Notes under the pieces: generated by a model
Seen by the model: the letters and a program-made list of their open reading frames with translations, nothing else
Told to the model about the DNA's origin: nothing
The model's database searches: none
Shown here: one piece after another, positions 7,332 to 13,923 of the stretch
How the letters are laid out: the number at the start of each line of letters is the position of its first letter
Position numbering within the stretch: the first letter of the stretch is position 1
Translations under genes and position numbers: made by a program
Assembly: GCA_036399715.1 (NCBI GenBank)
Contig: DASWMO010000016.1
Coordinates: 1 to 21,190, forward strand
DNA: 21,190 bases
DNA from: DASVSE01 sp036399715
GTDB taxonomy: Bacteria; Bacteroidota; Rhodothermia; Rhodothermales; Rubricoccaceae
Direction: 5' to 3'

Positions 7332-7403
7332 GGTACGGGGTTCTGTGTTCTGGGTACTCCGACTGAGGGGAGCCGGCCGTACCCGAACCGCGAACCCTGT
7401 ACC
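7332..7403. repeat. 72-nt imperfect palindrome filling the nuoI/DinB gap
   Basis: Arms 7332-7357 and 7379-7403 can form about 24 base pairs (two of them G-T) with three single-base bulges, around a 21-nt loop (7358-7378). Each arm is itself built from repeated short units (GGTTC/GAACC and GGGTAC/GTACCC). The element occupies the intergenic gap almost exactly, from 6 nt after the nuoI stop to 1 nt before the downstream GTG. No T-run follows, so it is not a standard terminator. It could be a REP-like repeat, an mRNA processing or stabilising structure, or a translational regulator. Confidence 0.65.
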
Positions 7404-7409
7404 GCCCGG

Positions 7410-8069
7410 TCAGACCTCCATCGCGAGCGGCTCCGAGGGGTCCGTGTCCGGCACATGCGCGACGGCCGCCTCGACGGCGCCGACGTAGTCCAGGCGGTTG
7501 CGGAGCGTGTGGATGTTGTTGTCGGGGCGGTGCTCCCAGTCGCCGGCGGGCTGGCCGTTGCGGCGGCGCGCGAGAAAGTCCAGGCGGTCTTCGAGGCGCT
7601 CCTTGGGCATGAGCAGCTTGTCGAGCCCGAAGTGGGCCTCCTCGCGGTGCTGGAACGTCATGTCGTACTCCTTGGACATCACGATGGCCTCCTCGGGGCA
7701 GACCTCCTCGCAGAAGCCGCAGAAGATGCAGCGGAGCATGTTGATCTCGAACCACGCCGGCTCGCGCTCCTTGATGTCGTCCGTGACCTCGTGGGCCTGC
7801 ATCGAGATGGCGAGCGGCGGGCAGGACCGCGCGCAGAGGCCGCAGGCGACGCACCGCGGGCGGCCCTCCTCGGCGACGAGAACCGGGCGGCCGCGGTACG
7901 TGTCCGGCGGGTACCACTGCTCCTCGGGGTACTCGAACGAGTAGCTGTCGAGGGTCATCTTGGACGCCGAGTAGCCCAGGCCCTTGAAGATCTCGGGCAG
8001 GTAGAGGCGCTCCCAGAAGTTGAGCGTCCGCTCGTTGGCGGTGGCGGAATAGACGGGCGTGCCAGGCAT
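7410..8069 (-). CDS. nuoI: NADH-quinone oxidoreductase subunit I
   Basis: A 219-residue ferredoxin-like subunit of respiratory complex I. Two 4Fe-4S motifs are intact: CVACGLCARSCP (Cys 73, 76, 79, 83) and CIFCGFCEEVCP (Cys 114, 117, 120, 124). These hold clusters N6a and N6b, which pass electrons towards the quinone site on the cytoplasmic face of the membrane. Family features LYLPEIFKGL and the post-cluster EYDMTF are present. A C-terminal tail of roughly 60 residues makes it longer than typical NuoI (about 160-180). The ATG at 8069 is a clear start. No other nuo gene flanks it within the window: upstream is a secreted hypothetical and downstream a DinB-like gene, so complex I genes are dispersed in this genome. 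Confidence 0.95.
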   Translation of the reverse strand: MPGTPVYSATANERTLNFWERLYLPEIFKGLGYSASKMTLDSYSFEYPEEQWYPPDTYRGRPVLVAEEGRPRCVACGLCARSCPPLAISMQAHEVTDDIKEREPAWFEINMLRCIFCGFCEEVCPEEAIVMSKEYDMTFQHREEAHFGLDKLLMPKERLEDRLDFLARRRNGQPAGDWEHRPDNNIHTLRNRLDYVGAVEAAVAHVPDTDPSEPLAMEV

Positions 8070-8124
8070 TGCGGGGCGTGTTTCAGGTGTCCGAAGCTAC
8101 GCCGCCGCGCGCGCGCGGTTCGGC

Positions 8125-8757
8125 CTACTGTAGCCCGCCGACGGCGATGAACAGGCGCGCCCCGCTCGTCGGATGGCCGGCGTTGAGTACGCCAAACGCC
8201 TCAGCCCCGAGGCCGACCGTTCGGCTCAGCGTGGCAATGGCCTGCACACTCCCGTACACGCCGGGGTACGTCCGTCCGACAAGTCGGCTGCGCCCTTCGA
8301 TTTGCTCGACGGCATTGACGCGGACCGCCGCCGGGCCAGTCGCGACGGAGCCGGCGAAGGCTCCGCTCCGCCCGGCGAGCCCGCCCGCAACGTGCGCCAC
8401 CGTCACGCTCTCCGACAGACCGTCGCCGGCGAATGGGTTGAGACTGAGTAAGACGCTCTCGAACACGACCGTCGCGCCGGCATCGACCACGGCGGACCCG
8501 ACGCCGAGCGGGACCACCACGTGCACGCCGCTATTGGCCATGCCCCTCCCCCGCGGCGACGATGTGCTCGGCCCGAACCCGAACGAGAACCACGACGGGA
8601 CGTCACGTGCGCCGGCGCGGGCGGCAGACGGGAGAGGCGGGACGGGCGTGGCCGGGGCCCCCTCCGGGCCGGGGCGGGGCGGGAGCCTCGGCCGCTGGGC
8701 CGAGACGGGCTGGGAAACGGCCGCCGCCATCAGGATGAGCACAAGAACGGGACGCAT
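8125..8757 (-). CDS. Secreted hypothetical protein, possible outer-membrane beta-barrel
   Basis: A 210-residue protein with a Sec signal peptide (MRPVLVLILMAAAVSQPVSA, likely cleaved after Ala-Gln/Ala20). A Pro/Ala-rich segment of about 30 residues follows, then alternating hydrophobic/polar stretches rich in Gly, Ser and Val (GVHVVVPLGVGSAVVDAGAT, VTVAHVAGGLAG). Repeated short beta-like strands and the closing LFIAVGGLQ suggest a small outer-membrane or periplasmic beta protein; there is no cysteine for lipidation. I do not recognise a family. Start ATG at 8757 places the signal peptide correctly and has a pyrimidine-rich tract before it. It lies between the two-component regulator gene (78 nt upstream) and nuoI (55 nt downstream), all on the minus strand. 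Confidence 0.72.
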   Translation of the reverse strand: MRPVLVLILMAAAVSQPVSAQRPRLPPRPGPEGAPATPVPPLPSAARAGARDVPSWFSFGFGPSTSSPRGRGMANSGVHVVVPLGVGSAVVDAGATVVFESVLLSLNPFAGDGLSESVTVAHVAGGLAGRSGAFAGSVATGPAAVRVNAVEQIEGRSRLVGRTYPGVYGSVQAIATLSRTVGLGAEAFGVLNAGHPTSGARLFIAVGGLQ

Positions 8758-8835
8758 CGGCGGGAGAAGTGGACCGACCGCAAGATCGGCCGCCCCGCCG
8801 GTGCCGCCTGATGCAGACGCACTACGCGCGGCCCG

Positions 8836-9483
8836 TCACGCCCGCACGAGGCCATTCTCCCACGCCCACGCGACCGCCTCGCGGGCGGTCCCGACGCCGA
8901 GCTTGGCGTAGACGGCCGCGAGGTGGTTGCGGACCGTGTTCTCGGCGATCCGCATCCGCCCGGCGATGGCCGCGTTGTCCAGCCCGCGCGCCATCGCGAC
9001 GAGAACCTCGTGCTCGCGACCCGTGAGCGGCGAGAGCACGTCCGGCCGGCGCGGGATGGGCACGAACCAGCGGCCCTCGCCGCGGTGGACGGCCAGGACG
9101 GCCTCGCGGACGATGTTGGGGTGCTGGTCCTTGGGCAGGTAGCCCGCCGCGCCGGCGTCGAGCAGGCCGTGGACCGTCGCCGAGTCGTTGAACGCGCTCA
9201 GGGCGAGCACGCGCGGGGCGCCGGGCACGCCGCGCAGGGCCGCCGCGACCTCGGGGCCCGACATCACGGGCATCTGCATGTCCAGCAGCAGCACGTCCGG
9301 GGCCGTTTCGGCGACGAGCCGCAGCGCCTCGCGACCGTCGGACGCCTGCCCGACGACCGCGATGCGCCCGCCTTCTTCGAGGGCCACGACGAGGCCCGCG
9401 CGGAACACGGGATGGTCGTCGGCGACGACGACGCGCACCGGACGCCGCGCGGCGACGGGGGGCGGGGCGGACGGATCAGGCAT
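8836..9483 (-). CDS. NarL/LuxR-family response regulator
   Basis: A 215-residue DNA-binding response regulator. The receiver domain (about residues 16-135) shows VVVADDHPVFRAGL (acidic pair Asp22/23), the phospho-accepting Asp68 in LLLDMQMPVMSG, LALSAF (conserved Ser/Thr switch) and GYLPKD (Lys). The C-terminal LuxR-type helix-turn-helix is LTGREHEVLVAMARGLDNAAIA through NTVRNHLAAVYAKLGV. It is phosphorylated by the adjacent kinase and binds DNA as a dimer. The start is the ATG at 9483, which overlaps the 3' end of the kinase gene by 8 nt, so the two are translationally coupled. The targets are unknown; the divergent region at 10574-10734 holds repeats that could be its operator. Confidence 0.93.
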   Translation of the reverse strand: MPDPSAPPPVAARRPVRVVVADDHPVFRAGLVVALEEGGRIAVVGQASDGREALRLVAETAPDVLLLDMQMPVMSGPEVAAALRGVPGAPRVLALSAFNDSATVHGLLDAGAAGYLPKDQHPNIVREAVLAVHRGEGRWFVPIPRRPDVLSPLTGREHEVLVAMARGLDNAAIAGRMRIAENTVRNHLAAVYAKLGVGTAREAVAWAWENGLVRA

Positions 9484-10573
9484 CGAGGGGCGTAGGTGAG
9501 ACGAGAGCGGGCACCGGGATGTCGAGCGCGACGCGCGTGCCGCCGAGGGGGCCCGGGCCGGCCGTGAGCGTCGCCCGGAGCAGGTCCGCGCGTTCGTGCA
9601 TGCCGAGCAGCCCGAAGTGACCGCGCGCGGCAAAGTCCATCGGCTCGCCGCCGGGCAGCCCGACGCCGTCGTCGTCGACGGCGAGCGTGAGCGTCTCGCC
9701 GTCAAGGCGGAGCGCGACGTCGACGCGGGTCGCGCGGGCATGCTGGACCGCGTTGGCGAGGGCCTCCTGCGCGATGCGGTACAGCGCGAGGCGCCGGTCG
9801 TCGGAGAGCGCCTCGGCGACCGCCTCAGCGGGCCCGGTCGCGGCGTAGCGCACGTCGAGACCGCGCCCGCCCGACTCCGGCGGGCGCGCGGCCCGGTCGG
9901 CAAGGGCCGCGAGGGCGGCGGGCAGGCCGAACGCGTCGAGCGCGGCCGGCCGCAGGCGGTCGCACAGCGCCCGCAGTTCGCCGACGACGCCGGCGACGGC
10001 CACGCGCGACGCCTCGGAGCCGCCCGCGGCCCCGCCGAGGGCCATCTGGACCGCGCACAGATCCTGGACGGGCCCATCGTGGAGCTCGCGCGCGACGTGG
10101 GCGCGCTCGGCCTCGCGGGCCGCGGCGAGGCGGTGCCGGAACGTCCGACGGAGCCGCGCCGCGCGCCGCGCCCGACGGTCCCACACGACGCCCGCGGCGA
10201 CGATGCCGATCAGGGTGACGCCGAGCAGGCCGAGCGCGAGTTGCCCGGCCGGCACCTCGGTCGCGAGCCGCACGACCGAGCGGTCGTCGACGTCGAGCGC
10301 GAGCGGCACGCCCGTCGACTCGACGCTGTCGGGCACGAGCGCCCCGTCACGGGCCGCCCGCGAGAGCACGTCCACGAACGCCGCGTAGGGCACGCGCACA
10401 CGCGGCCGCCCCTCGGCGCCCTCGCCGATGACGACCTCGCCACCCTGGACGACCTCGAAGTACACGAGCCGCCCGCCGCTCTCGACATAGCCCGCCGACC
10501 GCGGCGCGGCCTCGGCCGGCTGCGCCCGCGGCGCGGCGGCGAACACGACGAGCAGGAGAACAGCGAAACGCAC
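9476..10573 (-). CDS. Sensor histidine kinase, HisKA_3 (NarL-partner) type
   Basis: A 365-residue membrane kinase. It begins with a signal sequence (residues 1-22), then an extracytoplasmic sensor region of about 90 residues with no recognised domain, one membrane helix (about 111-131, LALGLLGVTLIGIVAAGVVW) and a short Arg-rich coiled linker. The HisKA_3 dimerisation helix carries the phospho-accepting His165 (HVARELHDGPVQDL). The HATPase domain has an N-box (EALANAVQHARATRV), G1 (VDDDGVGLPGG) and G2 (GHFGLLGMHERA). All catalytic motifs look intact. The start is the GTG at 10573, directly in front of the hydrophobic leader. It shares an operon with the response regulator it presumably phosphorylates; the signal sensed is unknown. 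Confidence 0.92.
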   Translation of the reverse strand: MRFAVLLLVVFAAAPRAQPAEAAPRSAGYVESGGRLVYFEVVQGGEVVIGEGAEGRPRVRVPYAAFVDVLSRAARDGALVPDSVESTGVPLALDVDDRSVVRLATEVPAGQLALGLLGVTLIGIVAAGVVWDRRARRAARLRRTFRHRLAAAREAERAHVARELHDGPVQDLCAVQMALGGAAGGSEASRVAVAGVVGELRALCDRLRPAALDAFGLPAALAALADRAARPPESGGRGLDVRYAATGPAEAVAEALSDDRRLALYRIAQEALANAVQHARATRVDVALRLDGETLTLAVDDDGVGLPGGEPMDFAARGHFGLLGMHERADLLRATLTAGPGPLGGTRVALDIPVPALVSPTPLDA

Positions 10574-10604
10574 AGAGGCAGCAGCAACGTTCGGTCAAGC
10601 TAGA

Positions 10605-10670
10605 CGCGACCGGGCGCGGCTCCATGGTGCATTCGGACCAGCACGCGCACGACCGGGCGCCTCGGTCGCG
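10605..10670. repeat. Direct and inverted repeats in the kinase/DUF1801 divergent region
   Basis: CGACCGGGCGC occurs twice in the same orientation (10607-10617 and 10650-10660, start-to-start 43 bp, about four helical turns). CGCGACCG at 10605-10612 has an inverted partner CGGTCGCG at 10663-10670. They sit between two divergent genes, where an autoregulating response regulator would bind. In such GC-rich DNA, short repeats also arise by chance. Confidence 0.35.
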
Positions 10671-10734
10671 CCGCGACACATGCGTGTCAGCCCCCGCGCG
10701 TACCTAGCGGCTCTCCACTCACCGCAATCGTGCC

Positions 10735-11112
10735 ATGCCAACGCTTCCCTCCGACCCGTCGCAGATGATCGACGCGCGGATTCAGACCCTGGCCGACTGG
10801 CGCGGGCCCGTCCTCGCCCGGCTCCGGGCCCTGATCACGCAGGCCGACCCTGACGTCACCGAGGAGTGGAAGTGGAACGTCCCCGTGTGGTCGTGCGGCG
10901 GGATTATCTGCACGGGCGAGACCTATCGCGACAAGGTCAAGCTGACGTTCGCCCACGGGGCCGCGCTCGACGACGCGGCCGGCCTGTTCAACGCGAGCCT
11001 CGACGGAGGCACGCGGCGCGCCATCGACGTCCGCGAGGGCGACGACACCGACGGCGCGGCGCTGACGGCGCTCGTCCGCGCCGCCATCGTGCTAAACCAC
11101 TCCCGCGGCTGA
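10735..11112 (+). CDS. DUF1801 (YdhG-like) domain protein
   Basis: A 125-residue cytoplasmic protein of the DUF1801 family. The typical pattern is visible: an N-terminal helix ending WRGPVLARLRALITQADP, the conserved EEWKWNVPVWSCGG with its aromatic core, and a strand with KVKLTFAHGAAL. FNASLDGGTRRAIDV and a closing helix (ALVRAAIVLN) follow. The family is broadly distributed and its biochemical role is not established; some members are annotated as iron-chaperone-like by fold. The ATG at 10735 has no Shine-Dalgarno. It is divergent from the histidine kinase gene and convergent with der, with only 8 nt between the two stop codons. Confidence 0.88.
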   Translation: MPTLPSDPSQMIDARIQTLADWRGPVLARLRALITQADPDVTEEWKWNVPVWSCGGIICTGETYRDKVKLTFAHGAALDDAAGLFNASLDGGTRRAIDVREGDDTDGAALTALVRAAIVLNHSRG

Positions 11113-11120
11113 CCGCCCGC

Positions 11121-12422
11121 CTACTTCTTTTTGAAGCTTAGCGTCAGTGGGACGCCGACGAAGCCGAACGCCTTGCGGAGCTGGTTCTCGAGGTACCGGC
11201 GGTAGTTCTCGCCGATGCCCTCGGGGTGGTTGCAGAAGAACGCGAACACCGGCGGCGCCTCGCGGACCTGGTTCGAGTACTTGATCTTGACGTACGTCCC
11301 GCGGTACGTCGGCGGGTGCTGCGCGCCGACGGCCGCCTCGACGGCCTCGTTGAGCTCGGGCGTCGGGACGCGCTTCTCGCGCTCGGCGTAGACCTTCAGC
11401 GCGAGGTCGAGGACGTTCGTCGCCCGCTGGCCCGTCAGCGCCGAGACGAACACGACCGGGACGTAGTCCATCATGCCCAGCTTCTCGCGCATGTGGCGCT
11501 CCCAGTCGCGGGCCGTGTTGGTCTCCTTCTCGACCGTGTCCCACTTGTTGACTGCGATCACGAGCCCCTTCTTCATCGACTCGGCCTCGCGGAGGACCTT
11601 CGCGTCCTGCGTCTCGATCCCGCGTTCGGCGTCGATGAGCAGGACCGCGACGTCGCAGGACTGGATCGCGCGCTGCGTCCGGAGGAGCGCGTAGAACTCG
11701 ACGTTCTCCTGGATGCGGGCCTTCTTGCGGAGGCCCGCCGTGTCCACGAGCACCACCGGCGTGCCGTCGTGGTCGAGGCGCGCGTCGATCGCGTCGCGCG
11801 TCGTGCCCGGGACCTCGGTCACGATCGAGCGCGTGACGCCGAGCAGGCGGTTCGTGAGCGAGGACTTGCCGACGTTCGGGCGGCCGATGAACGCGATCCG
11901 CGGCGCGCCGTCGTCGAGCGTCATCTCGGTCGGCGGAAGCGCCTCGACGACGGCGTCCAGGAAGTCGCCCGTGCCTGTCCCAGAGATCGACGAGAGCGGG
12001 TAGACGTGCTCGAAGCCGAGCGCGTAGAACTCGGACGCGTCGAGCGCGCGGGCCGCATTGTCGGCCTTGTTGGCGACGACGAACACGGGCTGCGTCGCGC
12101 GCCGGAGCAGGGCCGCGACCTCGGAGTCGACGGTCGTGATGCCCGTCGTCGTGTCGACGACGAAGAGGATCACGTCGGCCTCGTCGACCGTGAGCAGGAC
12201 CTGCTCGCGGATCGCCGCCTCGAAGCGCTCGGCCGAGCGCGGCACGAGGCCGCCCGTGTCCACGAGGTCGAACGTGCGCCCGTTCCACTCGACGTCGCCG
12301 TAGAGGCGGTCCCGCGTCACGCCGGACTCGTCGTGGACGATGCTGTCCCGGCTCTCGGTGAGGCGGTTGAAGAGCGTGCTCTTGCCCACGTTGGGCCGGC
12401 CGACGATGGCGACGAGTGCCAT
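11121..12422 (-). CDS. der: Ribosome-assembly GTPase Der (EngA)
   Basis: A 433-residue essential GTPase with two tandem G domains followed by a KH-like domain, involved in 50S ribosomal subunit maturation. Domain 1: GRPNVGKS at residues 8-15, DTGG and NKAD. Domain 2: IGRPNVGKSSLTNRLLG near residue 177, DTAGLRKKARI and NKWD. The C-terminal KH-like domain includes PPTYRGTYVKIKYSNQVREA and ends in a Lys-rich tail (SFKKK). Length is normal for the family. The ATG at 12422 directly precedes the first G domain. Its leader has a possible TATTTT element (12453-12448, minus). It is divergent from msrA. Confidence 0.97.
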   Translation of the reverse strand: MALVAIVGRPNVGKSTLFNRLTESRDSIVHDESGVTRDRLYGDVEWNGRTFDLVDTGGLVPRSAERFEAAIREQVLLTVDEADVILFVVDTTTGITTVDSEVAALLRRATQPVFVVANKADNAARALDASEFYALGFEHVYPLSSISGTGTGDFLDAVVEALPPTEMTLDDGAPRIAFIGRPNVGKSSLTNRLLGVTRSIVTEVPGTTRDAIDARLDHDGTPVVLVDTAGLRKKARIQENVEFYALLRTQRAIQSCDVAVLLIDAERGIETQDAKVLREAESMKKGLVIAVNKWDTVEKETNTARDWERHMREKLGMMDYVPVVFVSALTGQRATNVLDLALKVYAEREKRVPTPELNEAVEAAVGAQHPPTYRGTYVKIKYSNQVREAPPVFAFFCNHPEGIGENYRRYLENQLRKAFGFVGVPLTLSFKKK

Positions 12423-12447
12423 TTCTGATCCTGGATGTTGAACCTCG

Positions 12448-12453
12448 AAAATA
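12448..12453 (-). promoter_or_regulatory. der: Possible -10 element for der
   Basis: TATTTT on the minus strand, 25 nt before the der ATG, is the only AT-rich hexamer in the very GC-rich der/msrA divergent region (12423-12630). No clear -35 accompanies it. Confidence 0.25.
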
Positions 12454-12630
12454 GCCCGCGCGCCGCGTCCGGACCTCCGCGCGCCCTTCGTCCGCCGCGG
12501 GGGCCGACCAGGGCGGGTTCACGGCGCGGCGCACGCAGGGCCATGATTTCGCGCTCGCTAGATCTCCACCGAGTCCGGGAAAGACTTCGCGCCGTTGCGC
12601 GTTCTGGCGCCGGTCTCTCCTCCCGTGCGC

Positions 12631-13305
12631 ATGCCGCTCCGCCCGCTCGCCACCGCCGCGGCCCTCTCGCTCCTCGTCGCTTTCGGTTGCGCTCAGGGCG
12701 ACGCCTCGGCGGCCCCCGCCACGCCGGCCTCGCCCCTCGCCGACACGGCGCCGGTCCCGCCGCGCATGGAAACGGCCGTTTTCGCGGGCGGCTGCTTCTG
12801 GAGCATGGAACGGGTGTTCGACGGCGTCCGCGGCGTCCAGCGCGCCGTCTCGGGCTTCTCGGGCGGCACGACCGTCAACCCGAGCTACGAGAGCACGTTC
12901 TCGAACCCCGCGGGCCACATCGAGGCCGTCCAGGTCGTCTTCGACCCGGCCGTGATCTCGTACGAGACGCTCGTGCGCCTCTTCTGGCACAACGTCGACC
13001 CCACGGCGACGGACCGCCAGTTCTGTGACCAGGGCCCGACCTACCGCGCGGCCATCTTCGCCCAGACGCCCGCCCAGACGCGTGTCGCGCAGGCGAGCCT
13101 CCGGCAGGTCGAGGCGCGGATGGCGCGCCAGATCGTCGCCCGGGTCCGTGCTTCGGCCCCGTTCTACGCCGCCGAGGCCTACCACCAGGACTTCGCGCGC
13201 CTCAACCCCGCCCGCTACGAGCAGTACCGCCGCGGCTGCCGCCGCGACGTCCGCCTCCGCGAGCTCTGGGGCGACGCCGCCGGCACGGCCGGCTCGCGCA
13301 TCTAG
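12631..13305 (+). CDS. msrA: Exported peptide-methionine (S)-S-oxide reductase MsrA
   Basis: A 224-residue MsrA with a signal sequence. Residues 1-20 form a hydrophobic leader with a lipobox-like LLVAFGC (Cys20), so it is probably a lipoprotein; an Ala/Pro linker follows. The catalytic motif AGGCFW places the nucleophile at Cys55. Further family motifs are SGGTTVNPSYE, GHIEAVQVVFDP, FWHNVDPTATDRQFCDQGPTYR and YHQDF. A Cys near the C-terminus (RRGCRRD) may be a resolving cysteine. It reduces the S-epimer of methionine sulfoxide in the cell envelope. The ATG at 12631 is preferred to the upstream GTG at 12595 because it starts the signal peptide. msrB follows 64 nt downstream, forming a repair pair. 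A 15-bp duplication spans its stop codon. Confidence 0.93.
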   Translation: MPLRPLATAAALSLLVAFGCAQGDASAAPATPASPLADTAPVPPRMETAVFAGGCFWSMERVFDGVRGVQRAVSGFSGGTTVNPSYESTFSNPAGHIEAVQVVFDPAVISYETLVRLFWHNVDPTATDRQFCDQGPTYRAAIFAQTPAQTRVAQASLRQVEARMARQIVARVRASAPFYAAEAYHQDFARLNPARYEQYRRGCRRDVRLRELWGDAAGTAGSRI

Positions 13306-13323
13306 CCGTCGCGCATCTAGCCG
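13294..13323. repeat. 15-bp tandem duplication across the msrA stop codon
   Basis: TCGCGCATCTAGCCG occurs twice head to tail (13294-13308 and 13309-13323). The first copy contains the msrA stop TAG (13303-13305); the second is untranslated. It looks like a recent slippage or duplication event. Confidence 0.85.
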
Positions 13324-13369
13324 TACCGGGCCGCCGCGCCCGTCCTCTCCCCTCTCCGATCTCCTCGCC

Positions 13370-13906
13370 ATGATCCGCCACGCTGCCGTCCTCACCGTCG
13401 CCGTCGCCGCCCTCATCGGGACGGCCCTGCCGGCCTGCTCGCAGTCGACGCCGCGCCGCCCCGTACGCTCGGCGCAGGAAACCGCCGCGCTCCGCGCCCG
13501 CCTCACGCCCATCCAGTGGCGCGTGACGCAGGAGGACGACACCGAGCCCGCATACCGCAACGCCTACCACGACAACCACGCCGACGGCATCTACGTCGAC
13601 GTCGTCTCGGGCGTGCCGCTGTTCTCGTCGCGCGACAAGTTCGACTCGGGCACGGGCTGGCCAAGCTTTACGCGCCCGCTCTCCGCGTCGGCGGTGCGGA
13701 CGGTCACGGACCGCACGATGGGCTTCGCCCGGACCGAGGTCCGCGGCGGCCGTAGCGACTCCCACCTCGGCCACGTCTTCGACGACGGCCCCGCGCCGAC
13801 GGGCAAGCGCTACTGCATGAACTCGGCCGCGCTACGCTTCGTCCCCGTCGCCCGCCTCCAGGCCGAGGGGCTCGGCCGCTACGCGAGCCTCTTCAGCCGG
13901 CGCTAG
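13370..13906 (+). CDS. msrB: Exported peptide-methionine (R)-S-oxide reductase MsrB lacking zinc site
   Basis: A 178-residue MsrB with an N-terminal leader ending LPAC (Cys23), a fair lipobox, so it is likely a lipoprotein. Family motifs: FSSRDKFDSGTGWPSF, SHLGHVFDDGP and RYCMNSAALRF with the catalytic Cys149. Apart from the lipobox Cys this is the only cysteine: both CxxC zinc pairs are absent (YVDVVSG and GGRSDSHLGH where CxxC would be) and the usual resolving Cys in SGCGW is Thr. It must therefore be a zinc-free enzyme regenerated without an internal disulfide. It reduces the R-epimer of methionine sulfoxide, complementing MsrA upstream. The ATG at 13370 starts the signal peptide; the frame is open further upstream only as a shadow of msrA. 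Confidence 0.93.
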   Translation: MIRHAAVLTVAVAALIGTALPACSQSTPRRPVRSAQETAALRARLTPIQWRVTQEDDTEPAYRNAYHDNHADGIYVDVVSGVPLFSSRDKFDSGTGWPSFTRPLSASAVRTVTDRTMGFARTEVRGGRSDSHLGHVFDDGPAPTGKRYCMNSAALRFVPVARLQAEGLGRYASLFSRR

Positions 13907-13923
13907 CCACGCTCAGCGCCAGC

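Noticed and set aside
8106..8117. Alternating GC run (possible Z-DNA) between nuoI and the secreted hypothetical
   Set aside because: Only about a dozen bases; expected by chance in DNA this GC-rich.
11092..13560. An 822-codon minus-strand open frame overlapping der, msrA and msrB
   Set aside because: Arg/Ala/Gly-rich shadow frame typical of GC-rich DNA; der, msrA and msrB have intact motifs in their own frames.
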